Positions 22,496-28,750 of a stretch of DNA of 38,656 nucleotides are shown piece after piece. Under the pieces are notes generated by a model. The model was not told where the DNA came from. It worked only from the letters and a program-made list of their open reading frames with translations, and did not search any database. The DNA is from a virus. How positions within the stretch are numbered: the first letter of the stretch is position 1; each line of letters begins with the position of its first letter. The stretch spans positions 1 to 38,656 of the IMG/VR virus record IMGVR_UViG_3300045241_000157; one strand, given 5' to 3'. Position numbers and translations under genes: made by a program.

Positions 22496-22819
22496 ATGTC
22501 TAACACCGGGCCGATACCGCTACCCGGGCCGCGGGACCCCGACTGGGCGTACCTGCGGCGCCGGATCGCGGCGGTACTGGCCACGTTCGAGGCGGCGCTG
22601 GCGGACCCGGAGGGCGCCTGCCATATCTGCGCGGTGTTCGAGTTCCACGCGGACCTGCGGGCCGCGGCCTCGCAGCTGACCCGGGTCGCCTGGGATGAGG
22701 AGCTGGCCGGGCAGCGCGCAGCCCGCGAGTACGACCGGGGTTTCACCGCGGGCCTGGCCGCCCGCGCCCCGCGCCGGCCCGCGATGCCGCGCCCGCGGTG
22801 GCTCCGCGCCGCGGACTAG
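22496..22819 (+). CDS. Hypothetical protein, 107 aa
   Basis: The ATG at 22496 follows GGAGG. MSNTGPIPLPGPRDPDWAYL leads into helical sequence with GACHICAVFEFHADLRAAAS (C-x2-C plus H) and a basic C-terminus. I do not recognise the family. It converges with the 62-aa minus-strand gene by a 4-base overlap. Confidence 0.6.
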   Translation: MSNTGPIPLPGPRDPDWAYLRRRIAAVLATFEAALADPEGACHICAVFEFHADLRAAASQLTRVAWDEELAGQRAAREYDRGFTAGLAARAPRRPAMPRPRWLRAAD

Positions 22820-23004
22820 CCGCCCAGCGCGGCCGTCAGCCGGGCGAGCAGCACCGCCTCGCTGTCGTCGTGCATCTCGGCGCACCCGCAGTCCAGGTGC
22901 ACCGTCGCGTACCAGGTGCCGTATTCGTCGCGGCGGGTGGTCACGTTCGGGTGCGCGGCCTTGAACTCATCCAGCGAGCCGGGCAGCAGCGGGGTCCCCT
23001 CCAT
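22816..23004 (-). CDS. Conserved-looking small protein, 62 aa
   Basis: The product MEGTPLLPGSLDEFKAAHPN then VTTRRDEYGTWYATVHLDCG has a beta-strand-rich centre, a C-x-C (DCGCAEMH) and a C-terminal helix. Similar short proteins with a DEYGTWYA-type core occur in actinophage accessory regions. It is the last gene of the minus-strand unit headed by the MerR-RyR gene, downstream of the tRNA. Confidence 0.6.
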   Translation of the reverse strand: MEGTPLLPGSLDEFKAAHPNVTTRRDEYGTWYATVHLDCGCAEMHDDSEAVLLARLTAALGG

Positions 23005-23105
23005 GCCCGCACGCTACGTAACCGGGAGACGGAAGGCAAGCACCGCCGGTCGCCCGTGGAGGGATATCAGCTGTGTCGTGGCCATATCCGGGCGACCGGC
23101 GGTCG

Positions 23106-23177
23106 CGCGCCGGCGAGGACTCGAACCTCGGACCATCCCCTAAGGTGGGGCTGCTCAATCCACTGAGCTACCAGCGC
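23106..23177 (-). tRNA. tRNA, probably Lys(CUU), with an atypical anticodon arm
   Basis: The acceptor GCGCTGG/CCGGCGC, D-arm GCTC-AGTGGATT-GAGC and T-arm CGAGG-TTCGAGT-CCTCG pair well and are in standard order; the discriminator is G and CCA is not encoded. The anticodon arm GCCCC-ACCTTAG-GGGAT gives anticodon CUU, but position 33 is C instead of the near-universal U and there is a C-A mismatch in the stem. Pairing CCCC with GGGG instead leaves a 6-base loop. The decoding identity is therefore uncertain. It lies in the MerR-RyR unit. Confidence 0.75.
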
Positions 23178-23226
23178 TGGAATGCGGCCCGGGGGAAGCT
23201 GGGAGCTAGGGGCCCCGGGCCGCACG

Positions 23227-23370
23227 TCAGGCGGTGCTGCCGTCCCCCGGCGCCTCGTCCTGGTCGCCGGCCCTGGCGCGCTCGACCGCGGCGGCGTACA
23301 CCTCGGCGATCCACCACGCGTCGTCGGCGGCGCCGTCCCCGGCGGGTCCTTCGGTCGAGGAGAACAGCAC
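23227..23370 (-). CDS. Acidic microprotein, 47 aa
   Basis: A GTG at 23370 gives MLFSSTEGPAGDGAADDAWW then an alpha-helix (IAEVYAAAVERARAGDQDEA). It starts 9 bases after the stop of the secreted-peptide gene and shares its strand and coding-like composition. The ribosome site is weak. Function unknown. Confidence 0.45.
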   Translation of the reverse strand: MLFSSTEGPAGDGAADDAWWIAEVYAAAVERARAGDQDEAPGDGSTA

Positions 23371-23379
23371 GATGCCAGC

Positions 23380-23508
23380 CTAGGTGCGGTAGTAGGTCTG
23401 GGGCGCGGAGGTCCCGGCCGCGTGGGCGGTGGCGGTGCCTGTCGCGGCCCCGGCGGCGGCAAGGCCGAGGGCGAGGAGGACGGCGGCGATGATGCGCTTG
23501 GCGGTCAT
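23380..23508 (-). CDS. Secreted short peptide precursor, 42 aa
   Basis: The ATG follows GGGAG at 23515 side spacing. The product has a classic Sec signal peptide: MTAKR, a hydrophobic Ala/Leu core (residues 6-20), and an A-H-A cleavage-type site near residues 28-30. The remainder, AGTSAPQTYYRT or close to it, would be a mature peptide of about 12 residues. It lies in the same minus-strand unit as the MerR-RyR regulator. Size and architecture recall phage communication peptides such as arbitrium AimP (43 aa), but no receptor of the AimR type is recognised here. An ordinary small exported protein is the conservative reading. Confidence 0.6.
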   Translation of the reverse strand: MTAKRIIAAVLLALGLAAAGAATGTATAHAAGTSAPQTYYRT

Positions 23509-23608
23509 GATGGGCTCCCTGTGCCTAGCGGGGTTGGGCGCTCGTAACCGAACGGTAACCCGCGGGGAGGCTCGATGACAATAGGCGCACGCAAGGAAAC
23601 CGTGTGCA

Positions 23609-23632
23609 ACCTGCGCTGCAATTTGCGCAGGT
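23609..23632 (-). terminator. Hairpin after the 45-aa gene (weak terminator or attenuator)
   Basis: ACCTGCGC (23609-23616) and GCGCAGGT (23625-23632) form an 8-bp stem with an AT-containing loop. It lies 7 bases after the TAA of the 45-aa gene and before the secreted-peptide gene. There is no clear T-run, so partial termination or RNA stabilisation is as likely. Confidence 0.35.
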
Positions 23633-23638
23633 CAAGCG

Positions 23639-23776
23639 TTACATGCCGCCCCGGTCGTCGGACACGCGCAGCCCGAACTTCCACGGCGGGACGGACCGCG
23701 GCGACCAGTCCGGTACCGGCCTGACCTCGTTGCCGGCGCTCGCGCCGAAGCTCTGCCCGTTTGAGATTCCGGTCAT
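23639..23776 (-). CDS. Hypothetical microprotein, 45 aa
   Basis: The ATG at 23776 has CGGAGG about 9 bases upstream. The product MTGISNGQSFGASAGNEVRP and WSPRSVPPWKFGLRVSDDRG is soluble and basic. It lies between the MerR-RyR gene and the secreted-peptide gene. No family recognised. Confidence 0.55.
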   Translation of the reverse strand: MTGISNGQSFGASAGNEVRPVPDWSPRSVPPWKFGLRVSDDRGGM

Positions 23777-23846
23777 GATGACCACCTCCGCCCCGGACCC
23801 TAGCGCGCCGTGACCGGCTTGTCACGCGCCTGGCCGGGCACGGGAG

Positions 23847-24377
23847 CTAGGCCAGCGCCCGGACAATGGCGATGAACAGCCGGTCCTTCAGCTGCTGCTC
23901 GGCCGGCAGCTCGCCGAACGGCAGCAGCGTCGGATGCGTCTTCCGCTCCCGGTCCTTCACCTCGCCGTAGGTCCACCCGTCGGCGCGCATCCGCTCCGCC
24001 CACAACTCGTGCGAGCGCTCCGCGGTCAGGTCCGGGTTCCGCAAGACCTCCTGCACTCCGGCGGTCGCCTGCTTCACCTGATAGTCCGGGGCCTCATCCC
24101 ACGGCGGCGACGGCGCCGGGTCGCCCTGGACGATCTGCAGCTCCCGGTTCGCGGCGTGGACGACCCGCGCGATGTCCTCCGCGGTAACGTCGTGCTCGCC
24201 GAGATTGCGGCGCCGCAGCTGGGCGCGCAGCGAGGTCATGTCCCACCGGAAGTGCCCGCCGGCGGTGCGCTCGGCGGGCGTCACGATCCCGGCCGCTGTC
24301 CACCGGGTCAGCGTGGCCGAGCTGATGCCGAGCGCGCGGGCAGCGTCCCCCGTCGTGATGTAGCGGCTCATAGCCAC
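23847..24377 (-). CDS. MerR-type HTH fused to a RyR domain, 176 aa
   Basis: The GTG at 24377 has GAGGAG at 9-base spacing. Residues 4-60 are a MerR-like winged helix (RYITTGDAARALGISSATLT, RWTAAGIVTPAERTAGGHFR). Residues about 117-175 match the RyR repeat: SHELWAERMRADGWTYGEVK, then KTHPTLLPFGELPAEQQLKD and RLFIAIVRAL. In eukaryotes RyR repeats are parts of the ryanodine receptor; in bacteria and phages they are stand-alone or fused, with proposed roles in binding nucleotide-derived ligands. The fusion therefore looks like a ligand-sensing transcription factor. It is divergent from the transfer-type operon over three TGCAWCGWTT sites and probably regulates both directions. Confidence 0.82.
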   Translation of the reverse strand: MAMSRYITTGDAARALGISSATLTRWTAAGIVTPAERTAGGHFRWDMTSLRAQLRRRNLGEHDVTAEDIARVVHAANRELQIVQGDPAPSPPWDEAPDYQVKQATAGVQEVLRNPDLTAERSHELWAERMRADGWTYGEVKDRERKTHPTLLPFGELPAEQQLKDRLFIAIVRALA

Positions 24378-24393
24378 GGGACTTTACTCCTCA

Positions 24394-24460
24394 TGCAACG
24401 TTTGATCAGAACGCGGTGCGCTCTTGCATCGTTTGGCGTATAGCGATAATAATCGTTGCA
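24394..24460. promoter_or_regulatory. Three TGCAWCGWTT operator sites
   Basis: TGCAACGTTT (24394-24403), TGCATCGTTT (24425-24434) and, inverted, AATCGTTGCA (24451-24460) lie within 70 bases between the MerR-RyR gene and the plus-strand operon. Two overlap the -35 and -10 boxes of the plus-strand promoter. They are the obvious binding sites for the adjacent regulator. Confidence 0.65.
24424..24453 (+). promoter_or_regulatory. Rightward promoter of the transfer-type operon
   Basis: TTGCAT (24424-24429) and TAATAAT (24447-24453) are separated by 17 bases, a good sigma-A-type arrangement in otherwise GC-rich DNA. Both boxes overlap TGCAWCGWTT sites, so occupancy would repress. Confidence 0.6.
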
Positions 24461-24504
24461 TGACCGGCCGACGCGACACTGTGGCGACACGCCCTCCGCA
24501 AAAC

Positions 24505-24537
24505 GAAAACGACCCTGCTGCGAACAGGGTCGTTTTC
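24505..24537 (+). terminator. Leader terminator or attenuator of the transfer-type operon
   Basis: GAAAACGACCCTG (24505-24517) and CAGGGTCGTTTTC (24525-24537) form a perfect 13-bp stem with a 7-base loop, with A-rich and T-rich ends on the two sides, so it can act in both directions. It lies between the rightward promoter and the first gene at 24575. It may attenuate the operon or insulate the divergent units. Confidence 0.7.
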
Positions 24538-24574
24538 AGTGCCGGTTTCCACGTCCCCATGGAAGGTGCCACGC

Positions 24575-24724
24575 ATGCCCAACGTAACACAGCCTCCCGA
24601 CAATCCCGCCGTCCCGCTGCCCCGCCGCTGCCCGCCGCTCGACCTGTCCCCGCAGGAGCGGGTGCGGTACCGGGCCGACCTGGCCGAGCAGGCGGCCCTG
24701 CGCGGCCTGCCGCCCGCCGCGTGA
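24575..24724 (+). CDS. Hypothetical microprotein, 49 aa
   Basis: The ATG at 24575 follows GGAAGG. MPNVTQPPDNPAVPLPRRCP then PLDLSPQERVRYRADLAEQA is Pro-rich followed by an acidic/basic helix. Similar short proteins with an LSPQERVRYRADL-type helix often precede FtsK-like genes in actinobacterial elements. Function unknown. Confidence 0.6.
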   Translation: MPNVTQPPDNPAVPLPRRCPPLDLSPQERVRYRADLAEQAALRGLPPAA

Positions 24725-24781
24725 ACCCGTCCGGGTGCGCGGGCGGCCTTCCCCTTCGCCCGCTCACCCGGAGGTGAACCT

Positions 24782-24940
24782 GTGACAGAGCAGGACCCGC
24801 CCGTGCCCGCCGAGACTGCCATCGCCGAGGAGGCGAACCTCACCCGCGATGTGCTGAGGCAGTACTGGGCGCTCCGCGACCTCACCGGGGCCGCCGCGGA
24901 GGTCGCCGGCCGCATGTTCGACCTCCCGGAGGACGCATGA
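24782..24940 (+). CDS. Hypothetical microprotein, 52 aa
   Basis: A GTG at 24782 follows GGAGG at 7-base spacing. The product MTEQDPPVPAETAIAEEANL continues into TRDVLRQYWALRDLTGAAAE, an acidic, helical protein. Its stop overlaps the ATG of the FtsK-like gene (ATGA at 24937-24940) and its last codons carry that gene's GGAGG, so the two are coupled. Confidence 0.65.
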   Translation: MTEQDPPVPAETAIAEEANLTRDVLRQYWALRDLTGAAAEVAGRMFDLPEDA

Positions 24941-26682
24941 GCAAGCCCAGCGCCGTGGTGCTGCTCTGGCGGTGGCACAGCGGTCACACGATTTCCGGCC
25001 GGTACATCACGAACGCGACGTGGACGATGCCGTCCCGCGGCGACCACCCGGTCATCGGGCACCCGACCGGCCATGCGGTCCGCTGGCATCACATGCCCCG
25101 GATGTACCGGGCCGGGATCCGCACCGGGACGTCCCTCCTCCTCCTCGCGGTCGCGTGGGGGCTGCATGCGGCGTTCTGGGCCACCGTCAACACCCTCGCC
25201 GCCGTGACCCTGACCGGTGCCGGGTTCGGCGGATGGTGGCTGTACCGGCGGGTCCTGCGGTGGCAGCACCGGCGCCGCTGGGTCCGCCCCCTGCACCGCG
25301 CGCTGACCCCCGTCCTCGGCGCCCCGCCCCGGCTGGAGATCGAACCCGACCGGTCCAGGGTCATCGTCGGCGTCCCCGTCGAGTTCACCGGCTCTGACAA
25401 GGAGCGGGAAGCGGTCACCCGCGCCGTCACGACGAAGCTGGCCATCGAGGCTCCCGACGCGTCCTGGCGGCTGCACGGGAAGAACCCGCAGGTCACGTTC
25501 ACGCAGAGTGAGCCGCCCCCGTCCTGCGTCTCCTGGGACGACATGGCCGCCGCTGTCCATGCCGCCGCCGCGAACGAGCTCGTATTCGGATCGGGCAAGC
25601 GCGCCGCGCTCGTGAAGGCGTCCTATTCCGACAGCCCGCACGTCGCCATCCCCGGCGGGTCAGGAGGCGGCAAGTCGAACCTGGCGGCGTTCCTGCTGCT
25701 CCAGGAGATGATGCGCGGGTCGCTGATCATCAACCTGGACCCCAAGTGGATCTCGCACTTGTGGATGCAGGACCTGCCGAACGTCATCAACGCCCACGAC
25801 ATCCCCGACCTGCACCTCGCGCTGACCTGGCTCGGCGGCGAGCTGCTGCGCCGCACCAAGGCTGCCTACTACTCCGCGGGCGGCACCGGCCGGGTCCGCG
25901 GCAACGTCGGCAACCGGATCATCGTGCTGTGCGAGGAGCTGAACTACGGCATGCCGGGCCTGAAGGACTACTGGCGGGAGACCCGCTCCAAGGAGGACGC
26001 GAAGCAGTCCCCGGCGATCGCGGCTCTGTCGGGGCTGTCCTGCGCGGGCCGCGCCAGCGACATCCATGAGTGGCTGATAGCCCAGCTGCTGACGGTCGCC
26101 TCGACCGGGGTCAGTGACTCCACGATCCGTACCAACGCCGGCATCAAGGCCATGGCCCGCTGGGACCCGCCCGGCTGGGCCATGGCCGTCGGGAAGCACG
26201 TCCCGATGCCGGCGCAGAACACCACCCCCGGCCGGATACAGGTAGTGACCGGCGACGGCGTGCGGGAAACCCAGGTTCCCTACCTGCACCTCGACGACAA
26301 GGACGAGGCCGTCGCCGAGGAAGCCGTCCGGTGGGCGCGGGACCTGGCTGTTTCGGGCACCGTCGCGCAGATCCCCTCCGGGCCCGGAGGCGTTCCGCGG
26401 CAACTGTGGCCCGCTAGCGTCCTACGACAAGCACCGCTCGCTCTTCCCCCAGGCCAGGGCGCTGGGACGCCTAAGACTGTCATACCGCCGGCGGACCTGA
26501 CGATCGCTGAGGCGGTCGGGGACGGCATCTTCGGCGAGCTTGATCTCGGTGCGGCACGCCGCCGCGTCAACCGTGCCGGGATCAAGCGGGCCGGCGTGCG
26601 CGGCGACGGGTCATTCACCTACGCCCGCGCGGACCTGGCAGATGCAGCCCGTAACCGCCGCGGGAAAGGAGATGCGGCATGA
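24937..26682 (+). CDS. FtsK/SpoIIIE (TraB)-type DNA translocase, 581 aa
   Basis: Residues about 62-105 contain two transmembrane helices (SLLLLAVAWGLHAAFWATVN and a following segment), so the protein is membrane-anchored. The ATPase domain follows: Walker A HVAIPGGSGGGKSNLAAF near residue 237, NLDPKWISHLW after it, and Walker B-like RIIVLCEELNYG near 327, where E-E replaces the usual D-E. The C-terminal 100 residues include a short wHTH-like part (ADLTIAEAVGDGIF, LGAARRRVNRAGIKRAGVRG) in the position of the gamma domain that reads clt/FRS-type octamers. In Streptomyces plasmids such proteins move double-stranded DNA between hyphae. Here it is embedded in a phage genome next to a DUF2637 gene. 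Confidence 0.88.
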   Translation: MSKPSAVVLLWRWHSGHTISGRYITNATWTMPSRGDHPVIGHPTGHAVRWHHMPRMYRAGIRTGTSLLLLAVAWGLHAAFWATVNTLAAVTLTGAGFGGWWLYRRVLRWQHRRRWVRPLHRALTPVLGAPPRLEIEPDRSRVIVGVPVEFTGSDKEREAVTRAVTTKLAIEAPDASWRLHGKNPQVTFTQSEPPPSCVSWDDMAAAVHAAAANELVFGSGKRAALVKASYSDSPHVAIPGGSGGGKSNLAAFLLLQEMMRGSLIINLDPKWISHLWMQDLPNVINAHDIPDLHLALTWLGGELLRRTKAAYYSAGGTGRVRGNVGNRIIVLCEELNYGMPGLKDYWRETRSKEDAKQSPAIAALSGLSCAGRASDIHEWLIAQLLTVASTGVSDSTIRTNAGIKAMARWDPPGWAMAVGKHVPMPAQNTTPGRIQVVTGDGVRETQVPYLHLDDKDEAVAEEAVRWARDLAVSGTVAQIPSGPGGVPRQLWPASVLRQAPLALPPGQGAGTPKTVIPPADLTIAEAVGDGIFGELDLGAARRRVNRAGIKRAGVRGDGSFTYARADLADAARNRRGKGDAA

Positions 26683-26685
26683 CCC

Positions 26686-26723
26686 TTGACGGTGGTTATA
26701 CGCTCATGCTATGGTGGTTATAC
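26686..26723 (+). promoter_or_regulatory. Internal promoter with duplicated GGTGGTTATAC operator
   Basis: TTGACG (26686-26691) and TATGGT (26710-26715) are 18 bases apart. GGTGGTTATAC is repeated at 26691-26701 and 26713-26723, one copy overlapping the spacer and one overlapping the -10 and start region, with 22-base period (about two helical turns). A dimeric or paired regulator, perhaps the RHH protein encoded just downstream, could bind here. Confidence 0.6.
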
Positions 26724-26747
26724 AACCTGAACAGGAAGGACAAGAAA

Positions 26748-26918
26748 ATGAGCAAGAAAGACGACGACCGCAGGGCCTACGAGGAGCGCGCCGCGAAGAT
26801 CCGCGCAGAGGCCGCCAAAGGCAAGTCGATCATGCAGATCATGGCCGACAAGCACGCCGAGGCCCAGCGGAAGCTGATGGAGAAGGCCATCAAGCAGGAC
26901 AAGAAGGACAAGCGGTAA
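26748..26918 (+). CDS. Highly charged small protein, 56 aa
   Basis: The ATG at 26748 has AGGAAGG at 8-base spacing; an upstream in-frame ATG at 26679 is less likely because it lies before the promoter. The product MSKKDDDRRAYEERAAKIRA continues as an alternating Lys/Glu helix ending in IKQDKKDKR. It is the first gene behind the internal promoter. Codon and residue use (many AAG) differ from neighbours. Function unknown; nucleic-acid binding is possible. Confidence 0.65.
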   Translation: MSKKDDDRRAYEERAAKIRAEAAKGKSIMQIMADKHAEAQRKLMEKAIKQDKKDKR

Positions 26919-26921
26919 CAG

Positions 26922-27104
26922 GTGAGCCCGCACGGCGTCCACGCCCGGGAGCAGACCGCGTTCCGGCTGCCCCCGGGCCTGCTGGCCAGGCTCAGGGACC
27001 AGGCCGAACGCGAGCAGCGAACCATGACCGACATCGTGGTCGCTGCCCTCATTGATTACCTCGACCGCACCGAAGGAACCGCAGGCCATGACCACGCACA
27101 GTGA
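26922..27104 (+). CDS. Ribbon-helix-helix DNA-binding protein, 60 aa
   Basis: A GTG at 26922 gives MSPHGVHAREQTAFRLPPGL, then LARLRDQAEREQRTMTDIVV and AALIDYLDRTEG. A short beta strand (TAFRLP) followed by two helices is the Arc/CopG-type fold. It is probably an autoregulator of the internal promoter at 26686-26723, whose duplicated site suits a ribbon-helix-helix dimer. It overlaps the next gene by 17 bases. Confidence 0.7.
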   Translation: MSPHGVHAREQTAFRLPPGLLARLRDQAEREQRTMTDIVVAALIDYLDRTEGTAGHDHAQ

Positions 27105-27906
27105 CGCCCGGATAGAGCCGTACTGGTTCGGGCGCCCCGAGCAGGAGATCCGCGCCGCCGCCGAGGCCCGTGACGAGGCGTGGGCCGCCGTCCCGGGGTT
27201 TGCCCGGTACGAGTGGTCGGACAAGCCAATCGAGGTCACCCGCGCTGGTGACACCTTCACTAGCCAGATACGCCGTGTCGGCGAGGGCTTCATGGTCCTG
27301 AAGATGAATAAGCTCAGCAGCGCCGGATACCGGCAGGTCAACGTCACCGATGACACCGGACGGCGAGTTACGGTGGATGTGGCCCCGATGGTCCTGCTCG
27401 CCCACCATCCGGCGTTCCGCGGCCTGGGCCGGTTCCCGGACGGCCTGGAGACCCGCCACAATCCCGCTGTGGGCGACAAGACGTTCAACGCCTATCCCGA
27501 GGGCATCTGGCCCGGCACCAAGGCAGAGAACCATGCCGACAAGCCCGACCCGGGCGGACGGCCCACGTTTCCCTGCCGCAACGCCCCGGCCTGCGCGAAC
27601 CTGGTCATCAACGAGGGACGCCGCTGCATGGACTGCGTTGATGCCGTCCGCCGTGTCGCCGCTGCCCAGCTCAACGAGGGCACGCCGCTGGATGAGGTCG
27701 CCGCCGGGTTCGGGAACAGCCCGGCCTGGATCTACCGGCTCGCTGCCGAGGGCGGCTATGCCGGCAGCATCGAGCAGGCCCGCGGCGGCCGTCCGCTGTG
27801 CGAGCGGTGCACGTGCCCGGCGTGCGAGCGGCGGCGGCGCGGGTCGTGGCCGAGCCGCCTGGTCGTGACGCTGCGTGCTCACCGCCAGGCTGGTGACGGA
27901 CGGTGA
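27088..27906 (+). CDS. HNH-like protein with zinc-binding C-terminus, 272 aa
   Basis: The chosen ATG at 27088 gives MTTHSDARIEPYWFGRPEQE. Residues about 95-160 follow the HNH_3 layout of phage homing-type enzymes (VDVAPMVLLAHHPAF, PDGLETRHNPAVGDKTFNAY, PGTKAENHADK), but the usual D-G-x-x-x-N core is altered, so the nuclease may be inactive or divergent. Residues about 170-195 and 245-255 hold two cysteine sets (CRNAPACANL, CMDC; CERCTCPACE), and a helix-turn-helix-like DEVAAGFGNSPAWIYRLAAE lies between. A DNA-binding protein is likely; nuclease activity is uncertain. Confidence 0.55.
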   Translation: MTTHSDARIEPYWFGRPEQEIRAAAEARDEAWAAVPGFARYEWSDKPIEVTRAGDTFTSQIRRVGEGFMVLKMNKLSSAGYRQVNVTDDTGRRVTVDVAPMVLLAHHPAFRGLGRFPDGLETRHNPAVGDKTFNAYPEGIWPGTKAENHADKPDPGGRPTFPCRNAPACANLVINEGRRCMDCVDAVRRVAAAQLNEGTPLDEVAAGFGNSPAWIYRLAAEGGYAGSIEQARGGRPLCERCTCPACERRRRGSWPSRLVVTLRAHRQAGDGR

Positions 27907-27929
27907 TGGTGACGATGAGTGACCAGGCG

Positions 27930-27986
27930 CGCGGGAGGGAGACGCCGCAAGCAAATGCGCGCTTCGCGCGCCCTCTCCCTCCCGCG
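27930..27986. repeat. Large GC-rich stem-loop with nested hairpin
   Basis: CGCGGGAGGGAGA (27930-27942) pairs perfectly with TCTCCCTCCCGCG (27974-27986). The loop contains a second hairpin, GCGCGC-TTC-GCGCGC (27957-27971). There is no T-run. It fills most of the 136-base gap before the HNH gene at 28043. A weak promoter (TAGGAC near 27994, TACACT at 28016) follows. It may act in termination, RNA processing or protein binding. Confidence 0.5.
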
Positions 27987-28042
27987 CCTCGGGTAGGACA
28001 AATCGGACATTCGGCTACACTCCGTGAGACAACCCGAAGGGG

Positions 28043-28477
28043 ATGACGGTTACGTTGTGTGATGTCTGCACAGAGGGTTACCTATGGATCGGCAGCCTGA
28101 ACCGCCTGGCACCTTGCCCGGTCTGCCTGCAAGGCAGCAGGCCGACCCCGAAACACGAGCCGCCGACCAGCCGCGACCTCGTGTTTGGTCACTACGGGCG
28201 TTTCTGCACCTGCTGCGGCACGACAGAGACTCTCACTGTTGATCACGTGTATGGCGGTGGCCGGGAGCATATGAGAGCGTTCCGCCTGGGCAACAGCGCG
28301 GCGCTTTACCGCTGGCTGATCGCCAACGACTTCCCTGCGGGATTCCAGACGCTCTGCCAGTCATGCAATTCCAGCAAGAGGACATTCGAGCACTGCCGTC
28401 AGCCTCACTGCCGTCAGCCTCACCCTGAAAAGCTCCGGCCTGGCTGGGCCCTCCCCAGCGTCGGTGACGGAAGGTAA
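28043..28477 (+). CDS. HNH endonuclease with N-terminal zinc motif, 144 aa
   Basis: MTVTLCDVCTEGYLWIGSLN and CPVCLQG form a C-x2-C/C-x2-C pair near the N-terminus. The HNH core follows: FCTCCGTTETLTVDHVYGGG, with the D-H pair, and LCQSCNSSKR, the typical C-x2-C-N-x-x-K end. These are the metal-binding and catalytic parts of HNH nucleases. The C-terminus contains a duplicated HCRQP unit from a 15-bp tandem repeat (28390s-28420s). The ribosome site GAAGGGG touches the ATG, so the in-frame TTG at 28055 is a possible start. Confidence 0.8.
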   Translation: MTVTLCDVCTEGYLWIGSLNRLAPCPVCLQGSRPTPKHEPPTSRDLVFGHYGRFCTCCGTTETLTVDHVYGGGREHMRAFRLGNSAALYRWLIANDFPAGFQTLCQSCNSSKRTFEHCRQPHCRQPHPEKLRPGWALPSVGDGR

Positions 28478-28483
28478 ATGCCC

Positions 28484-28750
28484 ATGCCTTGGCTGATCCT
28501 CGCCGTAGCCGCTGCCGTGGTGTTCCTGCTGGTCCGCTCCCGGTGGTGGGAGCTGGGCCCGTGCCCGCGCTGCACCCGCAAGGGCCGCGGCAAGTCGGGC
28601 CGGAGCTGGGGGTCGGGCGGCGGCGCGTGGGCCAGGTGCGGCCATTGCGGCGGCAGCGGGGAGCGGATCCGGCCGCTGGCGCTGATCTGGCCCCGGCACC
28701 GGGAGACGGCCCGCAAACGCAAGCAGGCGCTGGACAGGAGCAGCCGATGA
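28484..28750 (+). CDS. Membrane-anchored DnaJ-type zinc protein, 88 aa
   Basis: The ATG at 28484 has GGAAGG at 9-base spacing (another ATG lies at 28478). An N-terminal helix (MPWLILAVAAAVVFLLVRSR) is followed by CPRCTRKGRGKSGRSW and CGHCGGSGERIRP, two halves of a C-x2-C-x-G-x-G zinc module. Small proteins of this form are common beside DUF2637 and FtsK-like genes in Streptomyces elements. The TGA overlaps the next ATG. Confidence 0.65.
   Translation: MPWLILAVAAAVVFLLVRSRWWELGPCPRCTRKGRGKSGRSWGSGGGAWARCGHCGGSGERIRPLALIWPRHRETARKRKQALDRSSR

Noticed and set aside
24721-24777. 18-codon ORF overlapping the end of the 49-aa gene
   Set aside because: Too short, no recognisable content; the GGAGG inside it serves the next gene at 24782.
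24406-25641. Minus-strand ORF of 411 codons opposite the FtsK-like gene
   Set aside because: Antisense to Walker A-containing coding sequence and without any coherent domain.
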